Shown here in pieces: positions 27,059 through 35,506 of a stretch of DNA of 64,000 nucleotides (its first letter is position 1; each line of letters opens with the position of its first letter). Below the pieces are notes generated by a model. The model saw only the letters and a list, made by a program, of their open reading frames with translations, searched no databases and was not told the origin of the DNA. The translations under genes and the position numbers were made by a program. The stretch is from NCBI RefSeq assembly GCF_000282135.1, contig NZ_AKJW01000118.1, positions 16,066 to 80,065 of the forward strand, written 5' to 3'. This DNA is from Herbaspirillum sp. CF444 (GTDB taxonomy: Bacteria; Pseudomonadota; Gammaproteobacteria; Burkholderiales; Burkholderiaceae_D).

Positions 27059-27261
27059 GCGGTACTCCTTTCGAGCGTTATTGGTTGTTGTGCTGGTCAG
27101 AGAAAGTCAGGGAACTCACAGAGCTTCGAAACGAGTGGAAAGACCGGCCCATTGCCATCGCATGACCACAGCGTGGCGCTGCATCGCATGCGAGTTTTTC
27201 TCCCTGCCGGTTGTTCTTTCCGTTCGTTCTGGGACGAAGAATAGGTTTTGCGATGCGGCGC

Positions 27262-27282
27262 AACAATACGTTGTTTGACGTA
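27262..27282. promoter_or_regulatory. Palindrome-like site 1 in urtA/kinase divergent region
   Basis: Contains AACAA-TACG-TTGTT and the 16-mer TACGTTGTTTGACGTA (27267-27282). This 16-mer matches site 2 at 14 of 16 positions. It lies about 180-210 bases before urtA. LuxR/NarL-type regulators bind short TAC-rich inverted repeats, so it is a candidate site for the regulator at 31106. Confidence 0.5.
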
Positions 27283-27446
27283 AAAATCTGCGCATGCCGG
27301 GCGTGGAAAAAACCGCCCGGCCGCACAGCTTTCGCTCATGCGCGGCATGGTATTGGTGCGTTTTTCCGGCGACGCTTTCTCCGGGCGCTTGACAGCAGAC
27401 CGCAAGGACGCTGCGTTTTGGTGAATCAGGCCGGAAGCGGCGTTCC

Positions 27447-27470
27447 GGCATACGTCATTTGACGTATGCC
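27447..27470. promoter_or_regulatory. Perfect 24-bp palindrome, site 2 in divergent region
   Basis: GGCATACGTCA and TGACGTATGCC are 11-base arms around TT. The core 16-mer TACGTCATTTGACGTA (27451-27466) nearly repeats site 1, with centres about 184 bp apart. It lies about 155 bases before the GTG start of the kinase and upstream of urtA in the other direction. The rest of 27059-27624 holds no gene I can support. Confidence 0.6.
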
Positions 27471-27624
27471 CTCACATACCGATTGGTTTGAAAATTGCTT
27501 TCACGGAGCGGCAGTCGCAAGGATGTTGCTCTGCCCTGCAAAGGGTTTCGTCCTGCCGGCATGTTGCACGGCGGACGGCAACGGCCTCAGCGATACTGGC
27601 CGCCACCATGAACGCGAGCAAAAT

Positions 27625-30600
27625 GTGACCAATCCCGCCATACAACGCATCGTCAAAGTCCGGCGCGACTACAACACCTGGGTCGCCAACGAGACGCTGG
27701 AAGACTACGCGCTGCGCTATACGCCGCGCTCGTTCCGGCGCTGGTCGGAGTTCCGTCTGGCCAACACGGCGCTGGGCGCGACCTCGTTCCTGGCGCTGGA
27801 AGCGATCAGTGGCGCGATCACGCTGAGTTATGGATTTACCAACACCTTCTGGGCGATTGCCTGCGTGGTGGTGCTGTTCTTCCTGACCGGTCTGCCGATC
27901 AGTTATTACGCCGCCAAGTACGGCGTCGACATGGACCTGCTCACGCGCGGCGCCGGCTTCGGCTACATCGGCTCGACCGTCACCTCGCTGATCTACGCCA
28001 GCTTCACCTTCATCTTCTTCGCGCTGGAGGCGGCCATCATGGCGCAGGCCATCGAAATCTATTTCGGCCTGCCGCTGGTGTACGGCTACGTGCTGTGCTC
28101 GCTGATCGTGATCCCCATGGTGGCCTACGGCATCACGCTGATCAACCGCCTGCAGATGTGGACGCAGCCGGTGTGGATCGTGCTGCTGACGCTGCCTTAT
28201 ATCTGCGTCCTCTATAAAGAACCGGAAGCGCTCACCAATCTGATCACCTTCGCCGGTCGTGCCGAAGAAGGCGGTTCGTTCAACATCTATCTGTTCGGCG
28301 CGGCGGCGACGGTGGCGTTTTCGCTGATCGCGCAGATCGGCGAGCAGGTCGACTTCCTGCGCTTCCTGCCGGAGAAAACACAAGCCAATCGCGGCCGCTG
28401 GTGGACCGCGCTGCTGCTGGCCGGGCCGGGATGGATCTTGCTGGGCGGGGCGAAGATGCTGGGCGGCGCGCTGCTGGCCTTCCTCGCGATCCAGCATGAA
28501 GTGCCGATGGGCAAGGCGGTGGAGCCGACCCAGATGTATCTGATCGGCTATCAGTACGTGTTTTCCAATCCGGCGCTGGTGCTGGGTGCGGTGGCGCTGT
28601 TCGTGGTGGTGTCGCAGATCAAGATCAACGTCACCAATGCTTACGCCGGTTCGCTGGCATGGTCCAATTTTTTTGCGCGGCTGACGCACAGCCATCCGGG
28701 CCGCGTGGTGTGGCTGGTGTTCAATGTGCTGATCGCGGTGCTGCTGATGGAGCTCGGCGTCTTCAATGCACTGGAGCACGTGCTGGCGCTGTACAGCCTG
28801 GTGGCGATTTCGTGGATCGGTGCGGTGGTGTCGGACCTGGTGATCAACAAGCCGCTGAAGCTGAGCCCGGCGCACATCGAATTCAAGCGCGCCCACCTGT
28901 ACGACATCAATCCGGTGGGCGTCGGTTCGATGGCGATTGCGTCCATCCTCTCGGCCATTGCCATGGCCGGCGTGCTCGGCAAACTGGCGGCGGCGATGTC
29001 GCCGTTCATCGCGCTCGGCACGGCCTTGCTGGCTGCGCCTCTGATCGCCATCGCCACGAAGAGCCGCTATTACATTGCGCGCAAGGACACGCTGGCGGCG
29101 CACGAAAATAAGTACGCGTACAAAGAACACGGCCACCAACATGCCCAGCTCGACTGCGTCATCTGCGGCAATCAGTTCGAGACTCCCGACATGGCGCATT
29201 GCCCGGCCTACCAGGGCGCGATCTGTTCGCTGTGCTGTTCGCTCGACGCCCGTTGCAACGACCGCTGCAAGACGCCGGCGGCGCGCCTGCCGAACCAGGT
29301 GTTCAGCACCTTGCAAGCACTGCTGCCGGCGCGCTTCACGCTCAAGCTCAACACCCGCATCGGCCATTACCTGATCGTGTTCGGCCTGATCTCGGGCGGG
29401 CTGGCGGTGGTGCTGTGGATGCTGTACTTCCAGCAGATGGCGGGCATCTCCGGCCTGACGCCCAGCGGTCCCGATTCCATCCAGAGCATTTTCATCAAGC
29501 TGTTCTGCACGCTGCTGGTATTGATCGGCGTCGGCTCGTGGTGGCTGATCCTGACCAACGAAAGCCGCAGCGTCGCGCATGAAGAATCGGAACGCCAGAC
29601 CAATCTGCTGCTGCAGGAAATCGAGGCGCACAAACAAACCGACGCCGAACTGCAACGCGCCAAGGAAGCCGCCGAATCCGCCAACCTCGCCAAGAGCCGC
29701 TTCGTCACCGGCATGAGCCACGAACTGCGCACGCCCCTGAACAGCATCCTCGGCTATGCGCAGATCCTGCATGTCGATGCGACGATTCCGCCGGCGCGCA
29801 AGGACGCCATCGCGGTGATCCGGCGCAGCGGCGAACATCTGCTGAGCCTGATCGACGGCCTGCTCGACATCGCCAAGATAGAAGCCGGCAAGATGCGGCT
29901 GGCCTCGGACGAACTGGCGCTATCGGAATTCCTCGAACAGATCGCCGGCATGTTCGCGCCGCAAGCCGAGCAAAAGGGCCTGAGCTTCCGCTTCGAGAAA
30001 ACCGGCCGCATTCCGCACATCGTGCACGCCGACCAGAAGCGCCTGCGCCAGATCCTCATCAACCTGCTCGGCAACGCCGTCAAGTTCACCGACCGCGGCG
30101 GCGTGACGGTGCGCGTGCGCTACCTGCGCGAGATCGCCTACTTCGACATCATCGACACCGGCATCGGCATTGCCGACGACGACCTCGAACGCATCTTCCT
30201 GCCGTTCGAACGCAGCAATGCCGCCAACCTGCGCGAAGACATCGGCACCGGCCTGGGACTGGCCATCAGCAGCATGCTCACCCATATCATGGGCGGCGAA
30301 CTGGCGGTCAAGAGCAAGGTCGGCAGCGGCAGCAGTTTCCACCTGAAGATCTATCTGCCGGAAGTGCACGTGCCGCGCCCGCGCCTGAAACTGGAAGACC
30401 AGATGTCGGGCTATATCGGTCCCTCCAAGCGCGTGCTGGTGGTCGACGACCAGGCCTCGCAACGCCTGCTGCTCAAGGAGATGCTGCTGCCGCTGGGCTT
30501 CGAGGTGATCGAGGCCGACGGCGGCATCGCCTGCCTGGAAGAACTGGCGCACCGTACGCCGACGCCGGACCTGGTGCTGCTCGACATCGCCATGCCGATG

Positions 30601-31128
30601 ATGGACGGCTGGTCGGTGGCGCGCGCCATCCGCGCGCGCGGCCTGGCGCAGCTGCCGATCATCATCGTCTCGGCCAATGCTTTCGAAAGCGGACACGAGC
30701 GCGGCAACGAACGCAGCAACGATGGCGGCGATCCGCCTCTTTATAACGACTTCGTCGTCAAGCCGGTGTCGTACAGCGAATTGCTGTCCAAGATAAAACA
30801 GCAGCTGCGCATCGACTGGGTATCCTCGCCCGGGACATCGGAATCGGCGCCGCCACCTTTACCGCCATCCGCTCCTGAGAAAAAAATCGTCACCGCCCAA
30901 CCGATGATGCTGGTGCCCTCGCAGGAAAAACTGCAGGCGCTGCTGGAGCTCGGCTCCATCGGTTACGCCAAGGGCATCATCAGGAAACTCGACGAGATGG
31001 AACAACAGAATTCCGCTTACCTGCCCTTCACCACGGAACTCCGGCAACTGGTCAAACAGTTTCGCCTGAATGAATATGTCACCCGCATCAAGGAGATGAT
31101 TCGTCATGATGTCAACAACGTCCGATAG
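27625..31128 (+). CDS. NCS1-type permease fused to hybrid sensor histidine kinase
   Basis: 1167 residues from a GTG start (the frame stays open to 27466, but that extension is Cys-rich and unlike the family). Residues about 10-500 resemble a nucleobase/cation symporter (NCS1) with twelve membrane segments. A linker with eight cysteines (511-548, from CVICG to NDRC) could bind metal. Two more membrane segments precede HisKA (MSHELRTPLNSILGYAQIL, H699), HATPase_c (NLLGNAVKFTD, DTGIGI, GTGLGLAIS) and a receiver domain (LVLLDIAMPMMDGW, D987). A C-terminal segment of about 100 residues could be an extra phosphotransfer or helix domain. Inference: substrate binding or transport through the permease signals to the kinase. 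It overlaps its response regulator by 23 bases and faces the amide operon. Confidence 0.88.
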   Translation: MTNPAIQRIVKVRRDYNTWVANETLEDYALRYTPRSFRRWSEFRLANTALGATSFLALEAISGAITLSYGFTNTFWAIACVVVLFFLTGLPISYYAAKYGVDMDLLTRGAGFGYIGSTVTSLIYASFTFIFFALEAAIMAQAIEIYFGLPLVYGYVLCSLIVIPMVAYGITLINRLQMWTQPVWIVLLTLPYICVLYKEPEALTNLITFAGRAEEGGSFNIYLFGAAATVAFSLIAQIGEQVDFLRFLPEKTQANRGRWWTALLLAGPGWILLGGAKMLGGALLAFLAIQHEVPMGKAVEPTQMYLIGYQYVFSNPALVLGAVALFVVVSQIKINVTNAYAGSLAWSNFFARLTHSHPGRVVWLVFNVLIAVLLMELGVFNALEHVLALYSLVAISWIGAVVSDLVINKPLKLSPAHIEFKRAHLYDINPVGVGSMAIASILSAIAMAGVLGKLAAAMSPFIALGTALLAAPLIAIATKSRYYIARKDTLAAHENKYAYKEHGHQHAQLDCVICGNQFETPDMAHCPAYQGAICSLCCSLDARCNDRCKTPAARLPNQVFSTLQALLPARFTLKLNTRIGHYLIVFGLISGGLAVVLWMLYFQQMAGISGLTPSGPDSIQSIFIKLFCTLLVLIGVGSWWLILTNESRSVAHEESERQTNLLLQEIEAHKQTDAELQRAKEAAESANLAKSRFVTGMSHELRTPLNSILGYAQILHVDATIPPARKDAIAVIRRSGEHLLSLIDGLLDIAKIEAGKMRLASDELALSEFLEQIAGMFAPQAEQKGLSFRFEKTGRIPHIVHADQKRLRQILINLLGNAVKFTDRGGVTVRVRYLREIAYFDIIDTGIGIADDDLERIFLPFERSNAANLREDIGTGLGLAISSMLTHIMGGELAVKSKVGSGSSFHLKIYLPEVHVPRPRLKLEDQMSGYIGPSKRVLVVDDQASQRLLLKEMLLPLGFEVIEADGGIACLEELAHRTPTPDLVLLDIAMPMMDGWSVARAIRARGLAQLPIIIVSANAFESGHERGNERSNDGGDPPLYNDFVVKPVSYSELLSKIKQQLRIDWVSSPGTSESAPPPLPPSAPEKKIVTAQPMMLVPSQEKLQALLELGSIGYAKGIIRKLDEMEQQNSAYLPFTTELRQLVKQFRLNEYVTRIKEMIRHDVNNVR

Positions 31129-32122
31129 GCATGTCGTCCTGATCGTCGACGACAAGCCCGACAACCTCGCCATGCTGTCCGATTCGCTCGACGAGAGCGG
31201 CCACATCGTGCTGGTCGCCACCGACGGCATCAGCGCGCTGGAGCGGCTCGACTACATCACGCCGGACCTGATCCTGCTCGACGCGATGATGCCCGGCATC
31301 GACGGTTTCGAAACCTGCAAGCGCATCAAGCTGATCAAGAGCGTCAACCACGTGCCGGTGGTGTTCATGACCGGGCTGACCGAAACCGAACACGTGGTGC
31401 GCGGCTTCGAAGTCGGCGGCATCGACTACGTCACCAAGCCGATCAAGCCGCAGGAAGTCGTCGCCCGCATCGGCGCCCACATCAAGACCGCGCGCATGAT
31501 GTCGCAGGCGCGCGGCATGCTGGAACACGCCGCGCACGCCGTCATCGTCCTCGGCGGCAACGGTCTCTCGCTGTGGCAGACCAGCAAGGCATCGCTGTGG
31601 CTGGAAAAATATTTCCCCGTCGGCGTCAATGCGAACGCCAGCCACAAATTGCCGGCGATGCTGCAATCCTGGCTCAACGAAAGCCTGGTGCGCCAACGAC
31701 AGAGCATGGGCGGCGGCGACATCCGTCCGCTGGTGATGACGCAAGGCGACTGCGAATTGCGCATCGCCCTTTCGGCTGCCGGACAGGGGCACGAAATCAC
31801 CCTGCTGCTGGAGGAAAAAAACATCGCTGCCGCCACGGCCACGGCGTCGATGCATCCTGCGGCCGGCAGCGAACCCGCAGCCAATCCGCTCGCGCTGGAA
31901 AGTTTCCACCTGACGCCGCGCGAAAGCGATGTGCTGATGTGGCTGGGCAAGGGAAAAACCAACCGCGACATCGCCGACATCCTTGGCATGAGTCCGCGCA
32001 CGGTCAACAAGCATCTGGAACACATCTTCGTCAAACTCGGCGTGGAGACCCGTTCGGCAGCGGCAGTGATGGCGAACGGTGCGCAGCAGACGCCGAGGAG
32101 CGGCAGCGGGCTGTTGCAATAG
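31106..32122 (+). CDS. Response regulator with receiver and LuxR-type HTH
   Basis: 338 residues. The receiver (about 8-125) has LIVDDKPDN, phosphoacceptor D59 in LILLDAMMPGIDG, VVFMTGLTE and K111. A middle region of about 140 residues with no recognised domain is unusual for NarL-type regulators. The C-terminal LuxR HTH (about 268-322) reads LTPRESDVLMWLGKGKTNRDIADILGMSPRTV, then NKHLEHIFVKLG. It overlaps the kinase gene, so the two form one signalling unit; AAGGAG lies before the start. The likely target is the divergent amide-transport operon. The same architecture (REC-unknown-LuxR) often follows permease-kinase fusions. Confidence 0.9.
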   Translation: MMSTTSDRHVVLIVDDKPDNLAMLSDSLDESGHIVLVATDGISALERLDYITPDLILLDAMMPGIDGFETCKRIKLIKSVNHVPVVFMTGLTETEHVVRGFEVGGIDYVTKPIKPQEVVARIGAHIKTARMMSQARGMLEHAAHAVIVLGGNGLSLWQTSKASLWLEKYFPVGVNANASHKLPAMLQSWLNESLVRQRQSMGGGDIRPLVMTQGDCELRIALSAAGQGHEITLLLEEKNIAAATATASMHPAAGSEPAANPLALESFHLTPRESDVLMWLGKGKTNRDIADILGMSPRTVNKHLEHIFVKLGVETRSAAAVMANGAQQTPRSGSGLLQ

Positions 32123-32350
32123 ATCTGCCCCCAGAATATGGCGCCTGCAAGAATGCAATGATCGGCTACGGTAACAGCCCCGACCTTCTCTCGCACCAGC
32201 GTCCGATCAAACTCATCCAAGAATTTTTCTGTGCTCTGGCCATGGCCTTCCGGATTCCGGCCACCGCGAAAACGATTCCTTCCATTGATGACGATATGCC
32301 GCGCCTTCGCGTGAAAAGTGGCGGTCGATGGCTGCCGCCGGAGCGATATA

Positions 32351-32381
32351 CGGCTGCGCCTGCATGGACGCAGGGCAGCCG
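32351..32381. terminator. Hairpin between convergent genes
   Basis: CGGCTGC-G-CCTGC and GCAGG-GCAGCCG pair over 12 bp with one bulge and a 6-base loop in the 282-base gap between the response regulator and the peroxiredoxin. There is no U tract, so termination is uncertain. Confidence 0.35.
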
Positions 32382-32404
32382 TCGTCCGGGCGACACAGAT
32401 GGGC

Positions 32405-33064
32405 TCAGGCGGACGGCAGGACGTGCAGCATGTCTTCCGGCTCCGGACGGTGGGTGTAGTCGGGATTGACCTCGGCGTACAAAATAGTGCCGTCCTGTGC
32501 TACCACATAGCGCGCCGGCATCGGCAGCGTCCAGCTGTCGTCGCCGTTGAACGTCGGCAGGTCGTTCTTGAGCATCTTGTACAGGTCGACCAGATAGTCT
32601 GGCAGGGCAAAACGCAAACCGAAGGCAGCGGCGACGTCGTTGTGCGTGTCGCTCAGGATGGGGAATCCCAGATTGTTGTTGCGCATCGACTTGCGGCTGT
32701 TGGGCGCCGTCTGCGGCGAGATCGCCACCAGGCTGGCGCCGGCTGCGCGAAACGCGGGCAGCGTTTCTTGCAAAGCAAGCAGCTCCATATTGCAATAAGG
32801 GCACCAGACGCCGCGATAGAAACTGAGGATCAGCGGACCTTGCGCCAACAGATCGGCGGACGACACCGACTTGCCGTCGGGATCGTTGAGCGTGAACGAG
32901 GGCGCTTTATCGCCTGCCTTCAATGCACGGCCGGCCTGGCCGGAAGCGATCAGTTCGGCGGTGGCGCGGGCCATGATCGGATGGATTGCGGCGGGCGCGT
33001 TGTAGGGTGGCTTGCCGGCGACGAAATCGGCTTTGAAGGCGTCCAGTCTGGCTTGCAATGTCAT
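32405..33064 (-). CDS. AhpC/TSA-family peroxiredoxin-like protein
   Basis: 219 residues of thioredoxin fold. The active-site segment is RGVWCPYCNMEL, with C88 and C91 forming a CxxC, preceded by FTLNDPDGKSVSSADLL. The CPYC pattern is more thioredoxin-like than the single peroxidatic Cys of typical AhpC, as in the YkuU/redoxin DUF group found in many Proteobacteria. It probably reduces a peroxide or disulfide in the cytoplasm (no signal peptide). AGGAGAA lies before ATG 33064. Divergent from the LysR gene, which probably controls it. Confidence 0.82.
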   Translation of the reverse strand: MTLQARLDAFKADFVAGKPPYNAPAAIHPIMARATAELIASGQAGRALKAGDKAPSFTLNDPDGKSVSSADLLAQGPLILSFYRGVWCPYCNMELLALQETLPAFRAAGASLVAISPQTAPNSRKSMRNNNLGFPILSDTHNDVAAAFGLRFALPDYLVDLYKMLKNDLPTFNGDDSWTLPMPARYVVAQDGTILYAEVNPDYTHRPEPEDMLHVLPSA

Positions 33065-33162
33065 GATGATTCTCCTGGTTGGGGATCGCGGAAGTGCAAT
33101 CGACGGATGCATCTTCTGCCAATCGGGCAGGCCTGAGAACGCAGGCGCACGGCATATGATTC

Positions 33163-33177
33163 ATTCCAAATTGGAAT
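33163..33177. promoter_or_regulatory. LysR-type operator, T-N11-A palindrome
   Basis: ATTCCAA-A-TTGGAAT is a perfect 7-base inverted repeat with one central base and contains the T-N11-A pattern of LysR sites. It lies between the divergent peroxiredoxin and LysR genes, 68 bases before the LysR start. Confidence 0.6.
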
Positions 33178-33244
33178 AAACTATGCTCCTGACGCACAAA
33201 ACCACCAATCATCGCGTCACGACAAATTCCAGGGAGGAATACAA

Positions 33245-34129
33245 ATGGACAGGCTGAATGCGATGGCAACCTTCGTCAACGTGGTCGAATCGGGCTCGTT
33301 CTCGGGCGCCGCGCGCCGGCTGGAAGTAGGCCAGCCGGCCGTGTCGAAGACGATCGCGCAGCTGGAAGAACGCCTCGGCGTGCGCCTGCTGCTGCGCTCC
33401 ACGCGCGGCCTGACGCCGACCGAAGCAGGCCAGCGTTTTTACGAACGCGCCCTGCGCGCCATCGAAGAAGCCGACGCAGCCGAACGCAGCGCGCGCGATG
33501 CCGGCACCGGTTTGTCGGGGCCGCTGCGCATCTGTGCGGCGGTGACGTTTACCCGCCTGCGCATCCTGCCCTACCTGCAACCCTTCCTCGACCTGCATCC
33601 GCAACTGAGCCTCGACATCGTGCTCGACGATCGCCATATCGACATGCTCGAAGAAGGCATCGACGTTGCCCTGCGCATGGGTTCGCTCACCGACTCCGGC
33701 ATGACGGCGCGCAAGATCGCGCAGAGCCCGCGTTCGGTGGTCGGCACGCCGGCCTACTTCGCCAGACGCGGCGTTCCCGCCACGCCGGCCGATCTGGGTT
33801 GCCATAGCGCCGTCATCTACGGCCGGGTCGGCGGCGGCAGCTGGGAATTCCGGCGCGGCAGCACCGAAGTCTCCGTCGCCGTCAGCGGCCGCATCAGGGT
33901 CAACGCCGCCGAAGGCGTGCGCGCCGCGGTGCTGGCCGACATGGGACTGGCAATTTCGTCGGAATGGATGTTCGAACCGGAACTGGCCAGCGGCGCATTG
34001 CAACGCGTGCTGACCGAGTGGGAATTGCCGCCGGTCGACTTGTGGGCGGTGTATCCGGGCGGACGCATGGCCAGCGCCAAGGCGCGGGCGTTTATCGCCT
34101 ATGTCGAGGAACTGCTGTCGGCCCGATAG
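33245..34129 (+). CDS. LysR-family transcriptional regulator
   Basis: 294 residues. The HTH region reads VNVVESGSFSGAARRLEVG and QPAVSKTIAQLEERLGVRLLLRSTRGLTPTEAG, typical of the DmlR/CrgA-like group. The C-terminal binding domain has LRICAAVTFTRLRILPYL and VALRMGSLTDSGM. GGAGGA lies before the ATG at 33245. It faces the peroxiredoxin-like gene across the T-N11-A palindrome, a usual autoregulated regulator-target pair. The inducer is unknown. Confidence 0.92.
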   Translation: MDRLNAMATFVNVVESGSFSGAARRLEVGQPAVSKTIAQLEERLGVRLLLRSTRGLTPTEAGQRFYERALRAIEEADAAERSARDAGTGLSGPLRICAAVTFTRLRILPYLQPFLDLHPQLSLDIVLDDRHIDMLEEGIDVALRMGSLTDSGMTARKIAQSPRSVVGTPAYFARRGVPATPADLGCHSAVIYGRVGGGSWEFRRGSTEVSVAVSGRIRVNAAEGVRAAVLADMGLAISSEWMFEPELASGALQRVLTEWELPPVDLWAVYPGGRMASAKARAFIAYVEELLSAR

Positions 34130-34135
34130 GAAATC

Positions 34136-34879
34136 TTATTTGCCGCTTTTACGCTGCACAGCCTTGAACGCCTCCGGCGTCCACGGCCGTACGGCCATGA
34201 TGAAGCTGGTGCCGAAACGCTGCTCCAGCGGCAATTCCAGATCCTGATGATGCAGCGCCGAGAACTCGGCGCCCAAGCGACGCATGTGCTGCTGCACGAC
34301 TTCATTGCTGGCGTGCGACAGCATGCCGCTGACCATCATCATCTTTTCACCCTTGCCGTCGAAGCGCGAATTGAAGAAATCATTCTTCAACTGCGCGCGA
34401 AAATACTGCTGGATGGGGCCGCCCGGCAGCCATTGGAAATCCGGCGCCACGCGCACCCTGATCTTGTTGTTGGGCAGCAGGTCGATGATGCCCAGCTTGT
34501 CCAGGCGCGCCAGCAGGCGGATGCATTCGGCCTTGGTGAACGCAAAGGCTTCCACGATCTCTTCCAGCGTCCAGTGATTGACCGCATGCACGGCGATCAG
34601 CAGCAAGCGCGGGTCGGCGACCAGCTTGCTCTCCTGCTCCCGCGTCAGTTGCACCGGCGTGACCGACTCGTGCGCGACCATGCGCGCCAAGTCGCTGATC
34701 TGTATGTTCAGCAGCGAGCAGACCTGATCGAAACGTTCCAGCGTAAAACTCTTTTCGGCGAAGACGCGTTTGACGCTGGCTTCGCTCAGGCCCAGTCCTT
34801 TTCCCAATTTGGCATAGGTCACGCCGCGCGCCTTCAATACGTTTTTCAATGCGCCGATGAGCGCGTCTGCCTGGGCCAT
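34136..34879 (-). CDS. XRE-like HTH transcriptional regulator
   Basis: 247 residues. An N-terminal HTH (about 8-70) reads ALKNVLKARGVTYAKLGKGLGLSEASVKRVFAEKSFTL, the Cro/C1 type. A middle helical segment (SKLVADPRLLLIAVHAVNHW) and a second winged-helix-like part (LLARLDKLGIIDLLPNNKIRV) follow; the C-terminal half, with FNSRFDGKGEKMMMVSGMLS, occurs in a family of uncharacterised XRE regulators of Proteobacteria. ATG 34879 was chosen because the frame above it reads through the palindromic site. It converges with LysR (6 bases between stops). Confidence 0.85.
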   Translation of the reverse strand: MAQADALIGALKNVLKARGVTYAKLGKGLGLSEASVKRVFAEKSFTLERFDQVCSLLNIQISDLARMVAHESVTPVQLTREQESKLVADPRLLLIAVHAVNHWTLEEIVEAFAFTKAECIRLLARLDKLGIIDLLPNNKIRVRVAPDFQWLPGGPIQQYFRAQLKNDFFNSRFDGKGEKMMMVSGMLSHASNEVVQQHMRRLGAEFSALHHQDLELPLEQRFGTSFIMAVRPWTPEAFKAVQRKSGK

Positions 34880-34910
34880 GTTGTTCTCTCTGTGCGATGC
34901 AATGCGATTG

Positions 34911-34931
34911 AAGTATCGAATTTCGATACTT
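34911..34931. promoter_or_regulatory. Perfect 21-bp palindrome upstream of XRE gene
   Basis: AAGTATCGAA and TTCGATACTT are 10-base arms around a single T, 32 bases before the XRE start and 114 bases before the exported-protein gene at 35045. Its position at the presumed promoter suggests an autoregulatory operator. Confidence 0.6.
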
Positions 34932-35044
34932 AATTCATAATTTTTCGATTCTACCAGCATTCATGACCCATTTTTCAATACCTTTGCTACAGTCCGTCTG
35001 CGCTCAACGGAAGCGCATCCCGACAACATCACAGAGAGAACAAC

Positions 35045-35464
35045 ATGAACACATCACCACTGTCCTTCGTCCGCACCCTTGCACTGAGCTGCGCATTGTC
35101 TTGCACCCTGCTGTCCAATCCGGTCGCCGCGCAATCCACCGCCAGCGACGCCTCGGCGATTTCGGTCGTGGCGTCGGTGGTTGCGCCGGCGATGTTCATC
35201 TCCGAAGGCGGCGAATACCTGGTCAAAGGCGTAGAGGCATCGGGCAAGGGTTCAGTGTATGTACTGGAGAAGATCGGCACCGGCGTGCGCGGCTCGGTCA
35301 CCGTGAGCGCCAATGTCAGCGGCGCCGCTTCGGTCGGCGTCGGCGCCAGCATCAAGGCCACGGCGACATCGGCCGGCATGCTGCTGGTCAGCGCCGGACA
35401 AGTGCTGGCGATCATTCCCAATGAACTGGGCAAGGCGCTCATGAAGAGCAAGAAGATTTCCTGA
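35045..35464 (+). CDS. Small exported protein, unknown function
   Basis: 139 residues. A Sec signal (LALSCALSCTLLSNPVAAQS) ends near residue 30. The mature part is rich in Ala, Gly, Val and Ser with alternating patterns (GSVTVSANVSGAASVGVGASIKATAT) that suggest beta structure, and ends in EKIG...LMKSKKIS. I recognise no family. It lies 42 bases before the DUF2145 gene and shares the start context CACAGAGAG with it, so they are probably one operon and may act together in the periplasm. Confidence 0.75.
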   Translation: MNTSPLSFVRTLALSCALSCTLLSNPVAAQSTASDASAISVVASVVAPAMFISEGGEYLVKGVEASGKGSVYVLEKIGTGVRGSVTVSANVSGAASVGVGASIKATATSAGMLLVSAGQVLAIIPNELGKALMKSKKIS

Positions 35465-35506
35465 TAGTCGCCCGTCACACCATCACGCCATCACAGAGAG
35501 CACAAC

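Noticed and set aside
27472..29838. 788-codon minus-strand frame opposite the permease-kinase gene
   Set aside because: Pure antisense shadow with Arg/Gln/His-rich composition and no recognisable domain.
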